A stretch of DNA of 64,000 bases from Ichthyophthirius multifiliis (Eukaryota > Ciliophora > Oligohymenophorea > Hymenostomatida): the NCBI RefSeq assembly GCF_000220395.1, contig NW_004087063.1, positions 62,001 through 126,000 of the forward strand, read 5' to 3'. The notes under the pieces were generated by a model. That model ran no database searches, was not told where the DNA came from, and saw nothing but the letters and a program-made list of their open reading frames with translations. Every line of letters begins with the position of its first letter. The stretch's first letter is position 1. Shown here piece by piece: positions 37,380-49,030 of this stretch. A program made the position numbers and the translations under genes.

Positions 37380-38980
37380 TCAAAACTCAAAATAATTAAT
37401 CATTTCATAATCAAATTTTCCTTAACTTTCTTAATAACCTAAAACTAAAAAAAGGCTATAAAAATTCTTTTTCATTTAATTAATATACTATTAATTAAAA
37501 TCATTTTCTTTTCCATAAGCGAAATTCTGCATATATTTTAATACAAACATTCCACAATCAGATCCGTTTTCTTATTTAGGGCATTTATCAGGCCTTTAAA
37601 TAAAAGTATATTTAGTACCAGATACTTAACATATGTATTTATAAATTGCTTAAACTTAAACATAATTACAATAACCAGCAGAATCATATCCATAAATTAT
37701 TTTTTCTTAATTTTATACCGCAAGAAAGATCCAATGCTTAATACAGTTATATTATACATTAATTATAAATCCGATTTATTTTTTCTTGAATAAATCTTCA
37801 ATTTTTTAGAAATGAAATTCGATATAAGACTTAGCTTAAATAGGATCAATCTATTAATTATTAAACTTAAAAGAATATTCAATAAATCTATGAGATAAAA
37901 TATAGACTTGTTCTTTATTTAAAATTGTATTTTAGTTTAAATATAAAGTATAAGCATCTAATAAATTATCATTTATTTATTCATTTTGTTTAAACCTTAA
38001 TAAATCTTATGGTGTTATTTTTAATCCTTTTATATTAACTTAATTTTTAAATTATTCAGGATTGTTTTCTATATTTTCATAAGGTTTTGAATTAAAATAT
38101 TTATGTACTTCTTCCATATATAAATAGAAGTAATTTTATGATAATTTATTTTCAAAAAAATCAATTTTTTGTTAAATATTATATTTTAGTTTTTATAACT
38201 TTTCTATATATTATGAACCTTCTGATGTTATTATTTTTAAATTTTCTTAATATGATTACACTTTTTCATTTATTTGTTGTAAAGTTTTTAAAAAATTAAA
38301 AATAAAATCCATATTGAAATAAATAAAGAGATTTTCAATATATCTATTTTTGTTATTATTTTAATCATTTTAACTTTCGAATTTTTAAATCTCATTTTAT
38401 TTCATTTAAATTAAGTTTTTAATGTCTTCCATAATTTAAATATAACTTTATTTTAACTCACTTTAGTTAAGAAGAAAATCTCTAAAAGAACTTTAGTAAT
38501 TACATAAAATTTAGTTAAACTTTTAGAATTTCGGAAATTCATATTTTAGTTTTATATTATCAATTTAATCAATAAAATTACTTATTTATTGATTAAAAGT
38601 ACAATATATATTTTTAAAGTCATTATAAAATCTTTCTATTTACATTTATTTATTAAATTAATATAATTATTAAGATTTTTTTTATCTCTTTAATTAATTA
38701 TATTCTATATATTTTCATTCATTACAGCAGCTTCTTAATCTTAGTTATATATTTCTTTAAAGAGTATATCTACCAAATAATAATATTATTGTTAATCTTA
38801 TTGTGCTTAGTATTTTTATCCTTTTTGTATATTCTTATCTTCTTTTTTTATTACATTTTTATAATTAACATCGTATTATTATGCTAAATTATTTGGCTTT
38901 AGTAAATCTAATAAATTAGAATACTATAGTTAAATAGTTTATTATTATATATTTTGTTATTATATATTTTATTAATACAT
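37380..38980 (-). CDS. Ulp1/SENP-type SUMO protease (C48 family)
   Basis: Cysteine protease that matures SUMO and removes it from targets. ATG at 38980, TGA at 37382-37380, one 38-nt intron near 38690-38730; 520 aa. The N-terminal half is Gln/Asn/Lys-rich and helical. The catalytic domain occupies about the last 220 residues: GLKITPQDLLRFKQNEQIND and NLLDAYTLYL match the Ulp1 entry helix (D..L....WLND.....Y), although the usual Trp is absent. Then come YNCIKHWIFLAV (catalytic His before Trp), YGYDSAG (catalytic Asp), and QENGSDCGMFVLKYMQ (oxyanion Gln and catalytic Cys). All catalytic residues are present, so it looks active. Confidence 0.9.
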
Positions 38981-40006
38981 GTTTTATTATTTATTTAGTT
39001 ACATATTTAAAAAGAAATGTATTCAATTTTATTATTTTAAATTATTTATTATTTTCTAAAAATTAAAATATCTAATTTATCAAATTGTATATATATATTA
39101 TTAAAATTTTTATTAAAATATATTATAATACTTAAATACTTTTTATTTATAAAGCTATAATAAATAATGAAATTTTTAGAATGTAAATAATATTTATTAT
39201 AAATTGATTATATTAGTAATAAATTATGATATTCAATTTTAAATAATTTTTAACTTTATATTTTTAATTATAAATTAATTTTTTTAATATAAAATTTATT
39301 AAATAAAAAAGAATTTTTAAAAAATATTAAACATATTATTATTTTTAGATTAAAATATTATATAAAACAGATTAATTATATTATTTTTTTATTTTTCTAA
39401 TAAAATAAGTATATTTAAACATATAAAAGTTTTATTCATATATTATAGTTAAATATTAATTAAAAACACCATTAACTATAATCTTGGATTGATATATTTA
39501 TAGATTAGTTCTAGTTCAATTTATAAAAAAAAGTCAATTTCATATATATATATATTAAATATCTATTTATTTAATTAAAAAAATATATAATAATTAATCA
39601 AAAATAAACAATTTTATATATTTAAACAATAAAATTAATATTTCAATTTATTTAAATTATTTTATATAATATGAGTTATTTATATGATTTTATATAGAAT
39701 AATAAATTAATATAAAAATCATTTTTTTTATTTATAATATAATTAATTATTTAAAAAAAAATAGTTATAATCTAAAAAAATATAAAAACATAAATATTTA
39801 TTTATTTTAATTTTAAAAAAAAAAACACACACACACACACATTTTTTGTTATTCATTTAACATTAATATAATTTAACTGATTAAATATTTTTTTATTATA
39901 AATTATAATTGTAACTATTTTTGTAAATAAATAATATATATATAAACAATCAATTTTATTAATAATAAAAAAATACTCATAGTACAGTATTTTAAGTAAA
40001 AAAAAA
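38981..40006. other. Divergent intergenic region
   Basis: 1.0 kb between the Ulp1 gene (minus) and the GAF gene (plus), so it should carry both promoters. Almost pure A/T apart from a short CA repeat. No motif could be singled out. Confidence 0.5.
39824..39841 (+). repeat. (CA)n microsatellite
   Basis: About eight to nine CA units after a poly-A tract. Stands out because C is otherwise rare in the spacers. Confidence 0.85.
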
Positions 40007-41929
40007 ATGTATTTTGGTGCATTAACATAAAAAAAAAAATTAAGTTTCGATCAACTTATATCTTAAAGCATATAATTTAGTCCTCCAACAACAAAATCTA
40101 AAACTTTATTAAATAGTCAATTATATTTTCCTAACCTTAAAAAAGAGTTATCTAATAACTATTAAAAAAATGGTATTCATTAAAAATCTAGTTATCCTTA
40201 AAAAAACAGTTATCATTTAAAAAACAGTTCTTTAACAATTACAAGTCAATTACTTTAGACTAATTAGAAATAAGTAAGATAATCATAATTATTAGAAAAT
40301 TCTTGCTCATAAAATTTTTAAAGTAATTAAGAATAAAGTTAATAATATACATCCAATTAACGTTTAGAATAATTAGAGAATATGATAAATATAAAAACCC
40401 GAGAATTAGAATAAAAGAACAATATGATAAGTTTTTATCAAATATCCTTATAAAAAAAGGATGAAATAATAGAACAAATCAATAAATCAAACATTAAATT
40501 AAGAAATCATATTCGGAAAATGCAATATCAAGTAAATTAATCACCTATAATAAGGGACTTACAAACATTAAATAACCAAGAAAAGCGCCTTACTATTAAT
40601 GTGAATTCTGAAAAAAATAAAAAGAATAAATCAATATATTAAGCATGTGATATAAATCAAAAAAGGTTCAATTTTATTGAAAACTAGAATTAATTGCATT
40701 TTTTAAGTCTTCTTTTAGATTTTAATTTAGAAGATTAATAACTAAAAAATGCTTATGAGGAAAACAAAAGTATTACTATTTTAAATTAATACCTTTAGAA
40801 TATTAATGATTATGAGAAATCAATAATACCTTATGAATAAATTAAATATTCTTAAGAAATATTAGAATCTTTAGTAAAACTAACACTAAAGCTGAAAAAA
40901 ATAATTTAAATTTCTTCAAAAATTAATTTTTCTATCAGCCTTTCAGAAGCTTTTTAATTAATTGTTGAATAAATTTGTCTTATTTTAGATTGCGATAGGG
41001 CCTCTGTTTTCTTGATTGATAAAGAAAAATAAGAATTATGGACTAGAGTTGCTAAAGGAGTCGAAAATATTATTAGAATTCCTCTAACTAAAGGAATTGT
41101 AGGAAGAGTTGCTTAAAGTGGTGATACAATAAATATAATAGATGCTTAAACAGATAACAGGTTTAGTCGTGATATCGAATTAAGCACTTAATATATGACT
41201 AAAACTGTACTTACAGTTCCTATTTATGATTAAAATAGAAGTGAAATTATTGGAGTGGTATAGGCCTTAAATAAAAATAAAAATGGATTTTTTTCTAAAG
41301 AAGATGAAGGGATTATTAATATTTTGGCAAATATTGCCTAAGGAGTATTAAGAAATTCAATAAAGAATGATGAAGTTTAAAGTTTATAATAAAATTTTAA
41401 ATATTTACTTAATTTTGGAATTAAAAGTAGTAATTTTATTTTTGATGAAAGGGAAATAATTTTTTAAGTAAAAAAATTTTTAGAAGAGAAATTAAATTTA
41501 TCTCATTTTAATTTTTTTATTTTATAAAACAACTATTTAGTTTAATTTGATTAAAATATGAATAAAAATTAATTTGAATAAGGATAAGGAATAGTTGGTG
41601 AATGTTTTTCAAAATAAAAAATTATTTTGTCTTTTTCTGCTTAAAATGATCCTCTTTTTAATTAAAAGATTGATATTGATACTGCTTTATCTATTATTAC
41701 TGTCCCTATTTAGGAAAAAAAAAAAAAAAAACAAAATTAGTAAGAATCTAAGTGCTAAATAATGGGTGTTCTTTAAGTTTAATATTTAAAAAAATTTGAT
41801 AATTCATTTATGATTTAGGTTTAAAATAATTTCTATAAAAACAGTAAATTAAATTAGTTTGTGAAAACTATTAAATATGTTTGTCATATTATTGCTAATC
41901 TTTTACAATTAAGAAAAAATAATTTTTGA
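40007..41929 (+). CDS. GAF-domain protein
   Basis: 640 aa, single exon, ATG at 40007, TGA at 41927-41929. The first 290 residues are Ser/Gln/Asn-rich with a coiled-coil segment. A clear GAF domain spans about 305-460: EAFQLIVEQICLILDCDRAS, VFLIDKEKQELWTRVAKG, IRIPLTKGIVGRVAQSGD, DNRFSRDIE, TKTVLTVPIYD, IIGVVQALNK and a FFSKEDE end. That is the phosphodiesterase-type GAF with an NK..F..(E)DE signature (NKNKNGFFSKEDE), which in PDEs supports cyclic nucleotide binding. A second, weaker GAF-like repeat follows (GQGIVGECFSKQKIILS at about 530, TVPIQEKKKKK, IMGVLQVQYLKKFD). No catalytic domain (phosphodiesterase, kinase or cyclase) is present. Ligand and partner are unknown. Confidence 0.88.
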
Positions 41930-42184
41930 AATACCTTTTTTGTGTATTTATTGCTTTTTTTTATATAATTAATTATTTATTTTTTTATAAGAAGAAAAAA
42001 TCAAAAAAAAAGAAAAAAAATATTATTATAATATATATATATATATATGTAATTTATTTTTTATTATTTTTTTAAAAATTTTAATATTTAATTTTTTGTT
42101 ATTTTCATTATATTTTTTTATAAAAAAACTGTATTTTTACTCATTATAAGTTAATTTTAAATTAATAAATAAATAAAAAAATAA

Positions 42185-43017
42185 ATGAATTAATACGGAA
42201 ATCCTTAATATTGGGAAGATAGATATCAAAGGTAAATAAAAGTTTAAAAGGCTAATTTATTTTTATATAAATTCATTAATAAAAAGAGATCCTGAACCAT
42301 TTGATTGGTATTAAAGATTTAGCGGAATAAAAAATTTACTTATTTAATATCTAACAGTTGATAGTATGATATTAGATGTTGGAGCAGGAAGTTCAAGTTA
42401 AAATAAAATAAAGATTTAAAAATATCAAATAAAAAAAAGGATTAAGTGAAGAACTTTATGATGAAGATTACTAAAATATTACAAGCATAGATATATCATA
42501 GACAGTGGTAAAAAATATGAATGAAAAATACAAAGATAAGGGGAGCAATTTTAAATGTATAAATCAATTTTTAACTTTCTATATAAAAAATTTTTAAATG
42601 GAAAAATAGATTTATAAATGGATGTTAGAGAACTATAGTTTAGTGCTAAATAATTTGATTTTGTGATTGATAAAGGAACTTTAGATTGCATTTTATGCGG
42701 CGAATGTTCTACTGCTAATTCATATAAAGCATTACAAGAAATATATAGAGTATTAACTAATAAAGGAATATATTTTCTAATTTCTTATGGTTCGCCTGAA
42801 AATAGGAAAAATATTTTACAGAGAGTAAATACTATTTGTAAATATATTTTATTATATTTTTAACATATTCAAATAGCCTGAATTCTAATGGGATATAATC
42901 GAACAGTAAATAGCTAAACCAAAGGTTTCTATTGATGATGGTTAGGAAAAATATCATTATATTTATATTTGCAAAAAAGTAATAAAACTAAAATATAATA
43001 TTATAATTTTAATATAA

Positions 43018-43057
<40 letters not shown>

Positions 43058-43100
43058 TTTTTTTTAGAATGTTGAAGAAGAAAATACTGAATTAAATTGA
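42185..43100 (+). CDS. EEF1AKMT4/METTL13-like class I methyltransferase
   Basis: SAM-dependent methyltransferase resembling EEF1AKMT4, a lysine methyltransferase of elongation factor 1A. ATG at 42185, TGA at 43098-43100, about 215 aa. Exons join cleanly across five short introns (for example 42232-42286, and one containing a long TA run at 43020-43052). The spliced product shows the family start PQYWEDRYQRDPEPFDWYQRF, SAM motif I ILDVGAGSSRLSEELY (GxGxS), motif II ITSIDIS, MDVRELQFSAKQFDFVIDKG and the hallmark KGTLDCIL followed by EIYRVLTNKGIYFLISYG. The C-terminus is shorter than in the human protein. Substrate assignment to eEF1A is by family resemblance only. Confidence 0.87.
43020..43052 (+). 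repeat. (TA)n run within an intron
   Basis: TA dinucleotide run in the last intron of the methyltransferase gene, which ends in a T tract and TTTAG just before the final exon (NVEEENTELN). Confidence 0.75.
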
Positions 43101-43264
43101 GTTATTAATTAGTATTATAAATAAAATTTATATATAATTTAATTTTAATAATAATTTATTAAATTATTATTCTATTATTAAAATAAAATAAAATTATTAT
43201 TTTAGAAACTATTTAATTCATTTTAATTATTATAAATATATATATACATAAATAAATGAAATTA

Positions 43265-45442
43265 TCAATAATTAATTTTTTTTAATACTTGTTTTTTATT
43301 ATTATTTTCTTTTTTTATATCCTAAAAAATAAAATTAAAAAATATATATATAAAAAATTTACATTAATCCCTTTTTAAATATATTATACGCTTATGTTAT
43401 TAAATTAATCTTCATTTTTAATTTAGTATTTTTATTTATTTTCAAATTTTTTAATAAATTAAGGCGCATAATTTTTTAGGTTTTTCTATTGGTTATTTTT
43501 ATTTAAATTTATTTTAATATTAACACTCTTGATATTATTATTAGGGCATTTTTGATTATTCATATTACTTGTGTTGTTTAAACTTTTTTAAATATGAGTT
43601 TAAAGCTATTTATGTATTTTTTATAATTATTATAAATATGATTAACTATTGGAATTCATATTATTTTAAATTTTATTTTTATCGATAAAAATTTCTTCGT
43701 TTCCAAACGTAACTAAATTATTATTTTATTTTTATTTTATTTTTTATTATGAGTTATTTAAACTATTTCCAAAAGATATAATGTAACCTATATTTGAATT
43801 AGTTTCAAATTTATTTATATTTTATTTTTTTTAATCTTTTTCAGTATTTATTTTTTCCTATTAATAATTATATTCTTAAAATTAATGAACACTACTATTC
43901 GAATAATATTTATTTTTTTTATTTTCATTTTACCCTTTATAATCATTATTTTGTTTCGAGCTTTAATATATTTTGCTTTCTTCAACTTCTTTTAAATTAA
44001 TTTAAAAAGGTGAATAGTCTCTTTCTAAATCATTACTTTAGTAATTATATTTTTTTTTAATATCTTATTAATAATTTATGTTATCATTTTTTTGTATATA
44101 GTGTTTTTTTTTTATAGGTGTATTATATTTTTATTTAGTTAATATTTTATTTTTAAGATTTTTTAAATGTTTTTCGACATTAAAAATTGCATTTTTAATG
44201 TTTTTGTCTTATTAAATATTAGAATTTAATTTTAATTATTAGAAATATTCATAAATTATATTTATTATTTCTTTTTAATTACTATAATTATAGTATTATT
44301 ATTTTTACAATTACTATTATTATGCTTTTATTTTTTAATTATTATTTTGATTTATACAAACATAATCTAAATTTTATTCAAATTATAATGATTAATTATT
44401 AATTTCATCTTTATTTTTATTACCTTCAAAAAAATAATTGTCATTTTATTTAAATACTTCTTCTCTTTTAGAATTATCGTTTGTTTAATGCTAACTTAAT
44501 TTTAAAGATTATATTTCTACTATAACATCTTTTAGGCTTTGTTCCACTTATTAATTTTAAGATCTTTTTTTAGGATATTTTAGGTTTTTGCTTAGATTTA
44601 GATTTTAGACTTCTCTACTCAAACTTGTTATTGGAGAATTTTAAGAATTTTTAATTTAACTTATATCGGAAAGAGAAATTATAAAAGAATTTTAATTTTT
44701 TAATTATTAAAAGAACTATTATTATCAATTCTTTTTTTTATTCTGGGCAATTATCAATTGAAGAGCATCTATTTATTTGATTTTTTTGTAATTAAGTATA
44801 TATATTTTCATTTGGTTATTTAAATGTATTTTCGCCTTTTTTGAAAAATTTGTTTTTTATGTATTCGAATTTTTAGTCTTTTTAATTTGATAACTTTAGT
44901 TATTCTTCTTTTTTGCTAATCAAAACTATTAAATCTTACTATATTTAATCTATACTTAAGTATTTTTGCTTTTTTAAATTAATTTCGTTTTGTCCTTAAT
45001 ATAATTACAAATTTTACATCAATATTTGCTTTTTTCTGCTATTTTATTATTAAATTTCTTATGTTTATGCTAAATTTTTATTTACATTTAAACTTTCTTA
45101 TTAATTGTTTAGGTTTTATCCTTAATTTTTTTTAAAAATTTTTGATATCTTTTTAAACGTTGGTAAACTTTATTCGATTATAGATTGCTTTTTTTCGTTT
45201 GAATTTTAATTTATGTCAGTTATATTAAATAAAGATTTGCTTTGAAAATACTCATTTTTATTCATAACTTTTTGTTAAGGTTATAATATTTTTATTTGGT
45301 CATTTGAAAAAAAATGCTCATCATCTATGTTATGTTATGATTAATCTGAAAATTTTATGGATCTTTCTTATTTTTTTTAAGCTTCTTATTCTTGCTTTTC
45401 TTTTTCTATTTCTTATTTTTTTGTGGCATAAGAGTTGTACAT
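43265..45442 (-). CDS. Asn/Gln/Lys-rich protein of unknown function
   Basis: Unrecognised, about 700 aa. ATG at 45442 (MYNSYATKKQEIEKEKQEQE), a coiled Lys/Gln-rich N-terminal third, then Ser-rich and Asn-rich stretches (SLSDISQIKNSQNSPITSLS; DYSPFQINLKEVEESK), ending after an intron (about 43322-43370) at TGA 43267-43265. The frame holds only if two single-base shifts are allowed at homopolymers (44732-44739 and 44696-44701 on the plus strand). The protein-like text on each side, without TGA for over 1.3 kb downstream, supports one gene. No domain, membrane helix or signal is visible. It resembles the disordered, low-complexity proteins common in ciliates. Confidence 0.6.
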
Positions 45443-45892
45443 CTTTTTTTTATATATATTTTACTTTTTATAATTTTAACAGTGTTTTTTATATATAATA
45501 TAAATACAATTAACTTAATTATAAAATTATTTATTATAATATATTTAATAAGTAAACAGATATATATTTTTTTTTAATTTTAAATAAATATTATTTTGAA
45601 TTTTTATTATATATTATTATATAAAATATTTTATAAATTCATATAATACTTATTCAAATCAACTTTTAAACTATAAGTTAAGTAGTTTAGGACTAATGTT
45701 TACTATGTTAAATATTAAGTTCATATATAATTATAATTTTAATTTATAATATTTATTTTTAAATAAAAAATATTATTATTTTATATATATCTTCTTTATC
45801 TGATCTAATAATAGAAATTTTATATAAAAATAAAAGCAAAGTAAATTTAAAATTTATTAAAAAAATTATAAAATTAAAACATTAGAATAAAA
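45443..45892. other. Divergent AT-rich spacer
   Basis: 450 bp between the Asn-rich gene (minus) and Rpt6 (plus), so both promoters should lie here. No recognisable element. Confidence 0.5.
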
Positions 45893-47414
45893 ATGCAACA
45901 AAGTTAAGGAGCAGGCTTAAAGGCTTATTATTAATCAAAAATAGAAGAAATAAGATTAAAAGTAAACGAAAAAATATCAAACAACAAGCGTTTAGAAGCA
46001 TAAAGAAATGAATATAATAACTAAGGTAATATAATATTTACATAAAATAAAAATTAAATATATATAATAAATCAGTCAGAACATTAAAAGAGGAATATTA
46101 TTCATTATAATCTCCTCATTCATATGTAGGCGATGTAGTTAAGGCAATAGGCAAAAACAAAGTGTTAGTTAAAGTAAAATTTAAAAATATAATAAAAATA
46201 AACTAAAATAATAATATTTATATAAAAGATATCCACAGATGGAAAATACGTAGTAAATATAGATAAATCAATAAAAATAGAAGAATGTCTTCCAAACACA
46301 AGAGTAGCATTAAAAGGAGATTCATACGTTTTACATAAAATTCTTCCTACAAAGGTAGATCCTTTAGTATCCATGATGAAAGTAGAAAAAGTTCCTGATT
46401 CAACCTATGATATGATAGGAGGTCTTGATTAATAAGTAAAAGAAGTAAAAGAAGTTATAGAATTACCAATTAAACATCCTGAAATTTTCGAGGCATTGGG
46501 AATCGCATAACCAAAAGGAGTTCTATTATATGGACCTCCTGGTACTGGAAAAACATTATTAGCACGTGCAATTGCTCATCATACTGTAAATTAAATTAAA
46601 AATAAAATTTAATGTTTTTTTTTATTTATTTTTTTTTAAAAAAAATAGGATTGTACTTTTATTAGAGTTTCAGGAAGTGAACTTGTATAAAAATATATTG
46701 GTGAAGGTGCTAGAATGGTTAGAGAACTTTTCGTTATGGCTAGAATGCATTCCCCTTGTCTTATTTTTATTGATGAAGTCGATTCTATTGGAGGAGCTAG
46801 AATAGATAGTGATAAGGGAGGAGATTCTGAAGTTTAAAGAACTATGCTTGAGTTATTGAATTAAGTTTTTGTTTTTTTTTTTTTGTCTTTTATATAATTT
46901 TTTAAAATTTAATTTAGCTTGATGGTTTCGAAACTACTAATAATATCAAAATTATAATGGCTACTAATAGGATTGATATGCTAGACCCTGCTTTATTAAG
47001 ACCTGGTAGAATTGATAGAAAAGTTGAATTCCCTAATCCTACTGTGGAAGTAATTTCTTTTTTTTTTAAAAAAAAATTATTTTTATATATTTTATTAAAA
47101 AAAAAAAGTCAAGATAAGAAATTCTTAAAATTCATTCTAAGAAAATGAATTTAACTAGAGGAATTGATTTAAAGTCTATTGCTGAAAAGATGGGAGGAGC
47201 TTCTGGAGCTGAATCTAAAGTTTTTTTTTTGATTTTTTTTATTTTTATAATTTTATTTTTAATTTTTGTTAAGTCGGTTTGTAGTGAAGCTGGTATGTTT
47301 GCTTTGAGAGAAAGAAGAATACATGTTACTTAGGAAGATTTTGAAATGGCTGTAGCTAAAGTAATGAAGAAAGATTTAGAAAAAAATATGGCTATGAGAA
47401 AATTATGGACATGA
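45893..47414 (+). CDS. PSMC5: 26S proteasome regulatory ATPase Rpt6 (PSMC5)
   Basis: AAA ATPase of the 19S base, unfolding substrates for the proteasome. ATG at 45893, TGA at 47412-47414. Six introns: 46026-46075, 46174-46228, 46586-46648, 46865-46917, 47050-47108 and 47220-47273, giving about 394 aa, near the usual 400-406. Visible parts: N-terminal coiled coil, OB fold ([17 protein letters not shown]), Walker [17 protein letters not shown], Walker [13 protein letters not shown], second region of homology [20 protein letters not shown], and the C-terminal [35 protein letters not shown] and final [17 protein letters not shown] and KMNLTRGI are diagnostic for Rpt6. The last residues are KLWT rather than an HbYX end, as expected for Rpt6. 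Confidence 0.97.
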
Positions 47415-47806
47415 AAATATATTTAAAATATACATATACATAATATATATATTTAAAATAATAAATTTTATTTTATTAAGTTTTTTTTTTTTTTTTTTAA
47501 TTTTTAAATTATAAAAGAAAATAATTTCTAAGAAAATTAATTAATAGAAAAAATAATTAAATATCAAACAAAATTAATAAAATAATTATATATAAATATG
47601 TTTTTTTTTTTGATTATAGATTTTTTCTGTTTTTAAAAAAAAACTCTATTAAAAAAAATTAAAAGACGAGAAATAATAAATAATAGATAGTATTTTTCAT
47701 TTATTTTGATAAATTAAAAATAAAATAAAAAATCCATTAGTAATATCTTTATATAAAAATATTTTGTTTAATTTAAAATAAAATTAGGATACAAATAATA
47801 TTTTTT
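47415..47806. other. Convergent AT-rich spacer
   Basis: 392 bp of A/T tracts between the 3' ends of Rpt6 and the papain-like gene. No feature seen. Confidence 0.55.
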
Positions 47807-49030
47807 TCAGTAAAAAAATCTATATTAATACTATTCTATTCTTTTCCCAATATCTATTACACCAAGAGGATAACTAACATCAATCAAAAAACAAACCACA
47901 TTAACTACAAACTTTCTAATTATCAGATCCTCTTGAACATATGGTTTCATCCAAAGGTGAGAAAATTCAGTACAACATAAATCTTTAGATTCTCTTTTTA
48001 ATTCAATATATCAATTTTCTCCCCATTTATTTCTCTCTAAAATAAAAAAATATCATATAAACATAAAAAATATTTTTTATAAAACATATAACAAAACGAA
48101 AAAACTCACAAGTCAATAATCACCTGTTTTAGGATTAGTCCTTTATCTGAAAAAAACAACTACATAATTACTATCAATATTTTCTTTAGTATTACAACCT
48201 TAAAACTCCTATTTCATAATTTTTAAAAAAATATACAAAAATTAATAATATATTACATTTAAAAGGTGTGTTCAAAACTGTTTTATGGTAATTTAATATA
48301 GCTATCTAACGTAACTTCAGGATTAGTAGCATTTGAATTTTAAGAACAAGAAGATTATTATTCTTAATAAGAAGTATAAAGATATTTAGATTCTGAAGTT
48401 AAATCATATAATTATACATAATTGAAAACTAATTCAGCAATAGCTACCTAACAGCCTTCTCCTCCTCCATAATTTAAAGTATTATGTATACATTCAACTA
48501 ATTATTAAGTAGAAAGAACCTATAAAAGAAAATAAAAAAATTAAACAAACAAAAATAGTTTTTACTTTCGATTCTCCTGCATATAAACTTGCATGACTTT
48601 CAATAGAAGTAGCAACAGATGCAAAAGCCCAAAAAGATTCACGCTTTCTTTAAAAGGAGAAGCAACATTTTTTTTCGTCTCTAATCGATTTATTTAGATA
48701 ATTCTTCAAGATTTTAAAGGGTTATCTATTAGTTCATTTATTTTAAGAATCTTCTTTTATATTATTCATATTAGTTGATTTTTTCTACTGTTTCTGATTG
48801 ATTTGAAAAGCTCGTTATTTATTTATTATATTTCTTCTGTAGATAAATCTGTCCGTCTATTACTACCGAATTGCTATTGTGTTAGTATGTTCAAGCTTGT
48901 TTTAGATTGTTTTCTTTCTTTGTAGGTAGTCTTCAGTATTTTATAGATATTGCTTCTCAAAATCTTATATATAGTGATCGAAGTGTATTCAGGTTTTATT
49001 TCATATCTTTTGTGGTAAATAACTAAAGCT
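47807..49030 (-). pseudogene. Degenerate papain-family (C1) cysteine protease gene
   Basis: Read on the minus strand, the product carries C1 landmarks. A propeptide-like stretch (QQQFGSNRRTDLSTEEIQQ, about 48860) is followed by RESFWAFASVATSIESHASL, corresponding to GSCWAF...; then VLSTQQLVECI, NYGGGEGCQVAIAELVFNYV, NYVVVFFR and finally NKWGEN plus YIELKR. Introns 48520-48565 and two others join in frame. The catalytic Cys is Phe (codon 48634-48632), the catalytic His position reads Asn or Tyr, and only the Asn (RNKWG) remains. Three in-frame TGA codons interrupt it (48736-48734, 48115-48113, 48013-48011), two at places where Trp is expected. TGA at 47809-47807 ends it. No start codon or signal peptide was found. 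Either a decayed gene or one with recoded TGA. Confidence 0.7.
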
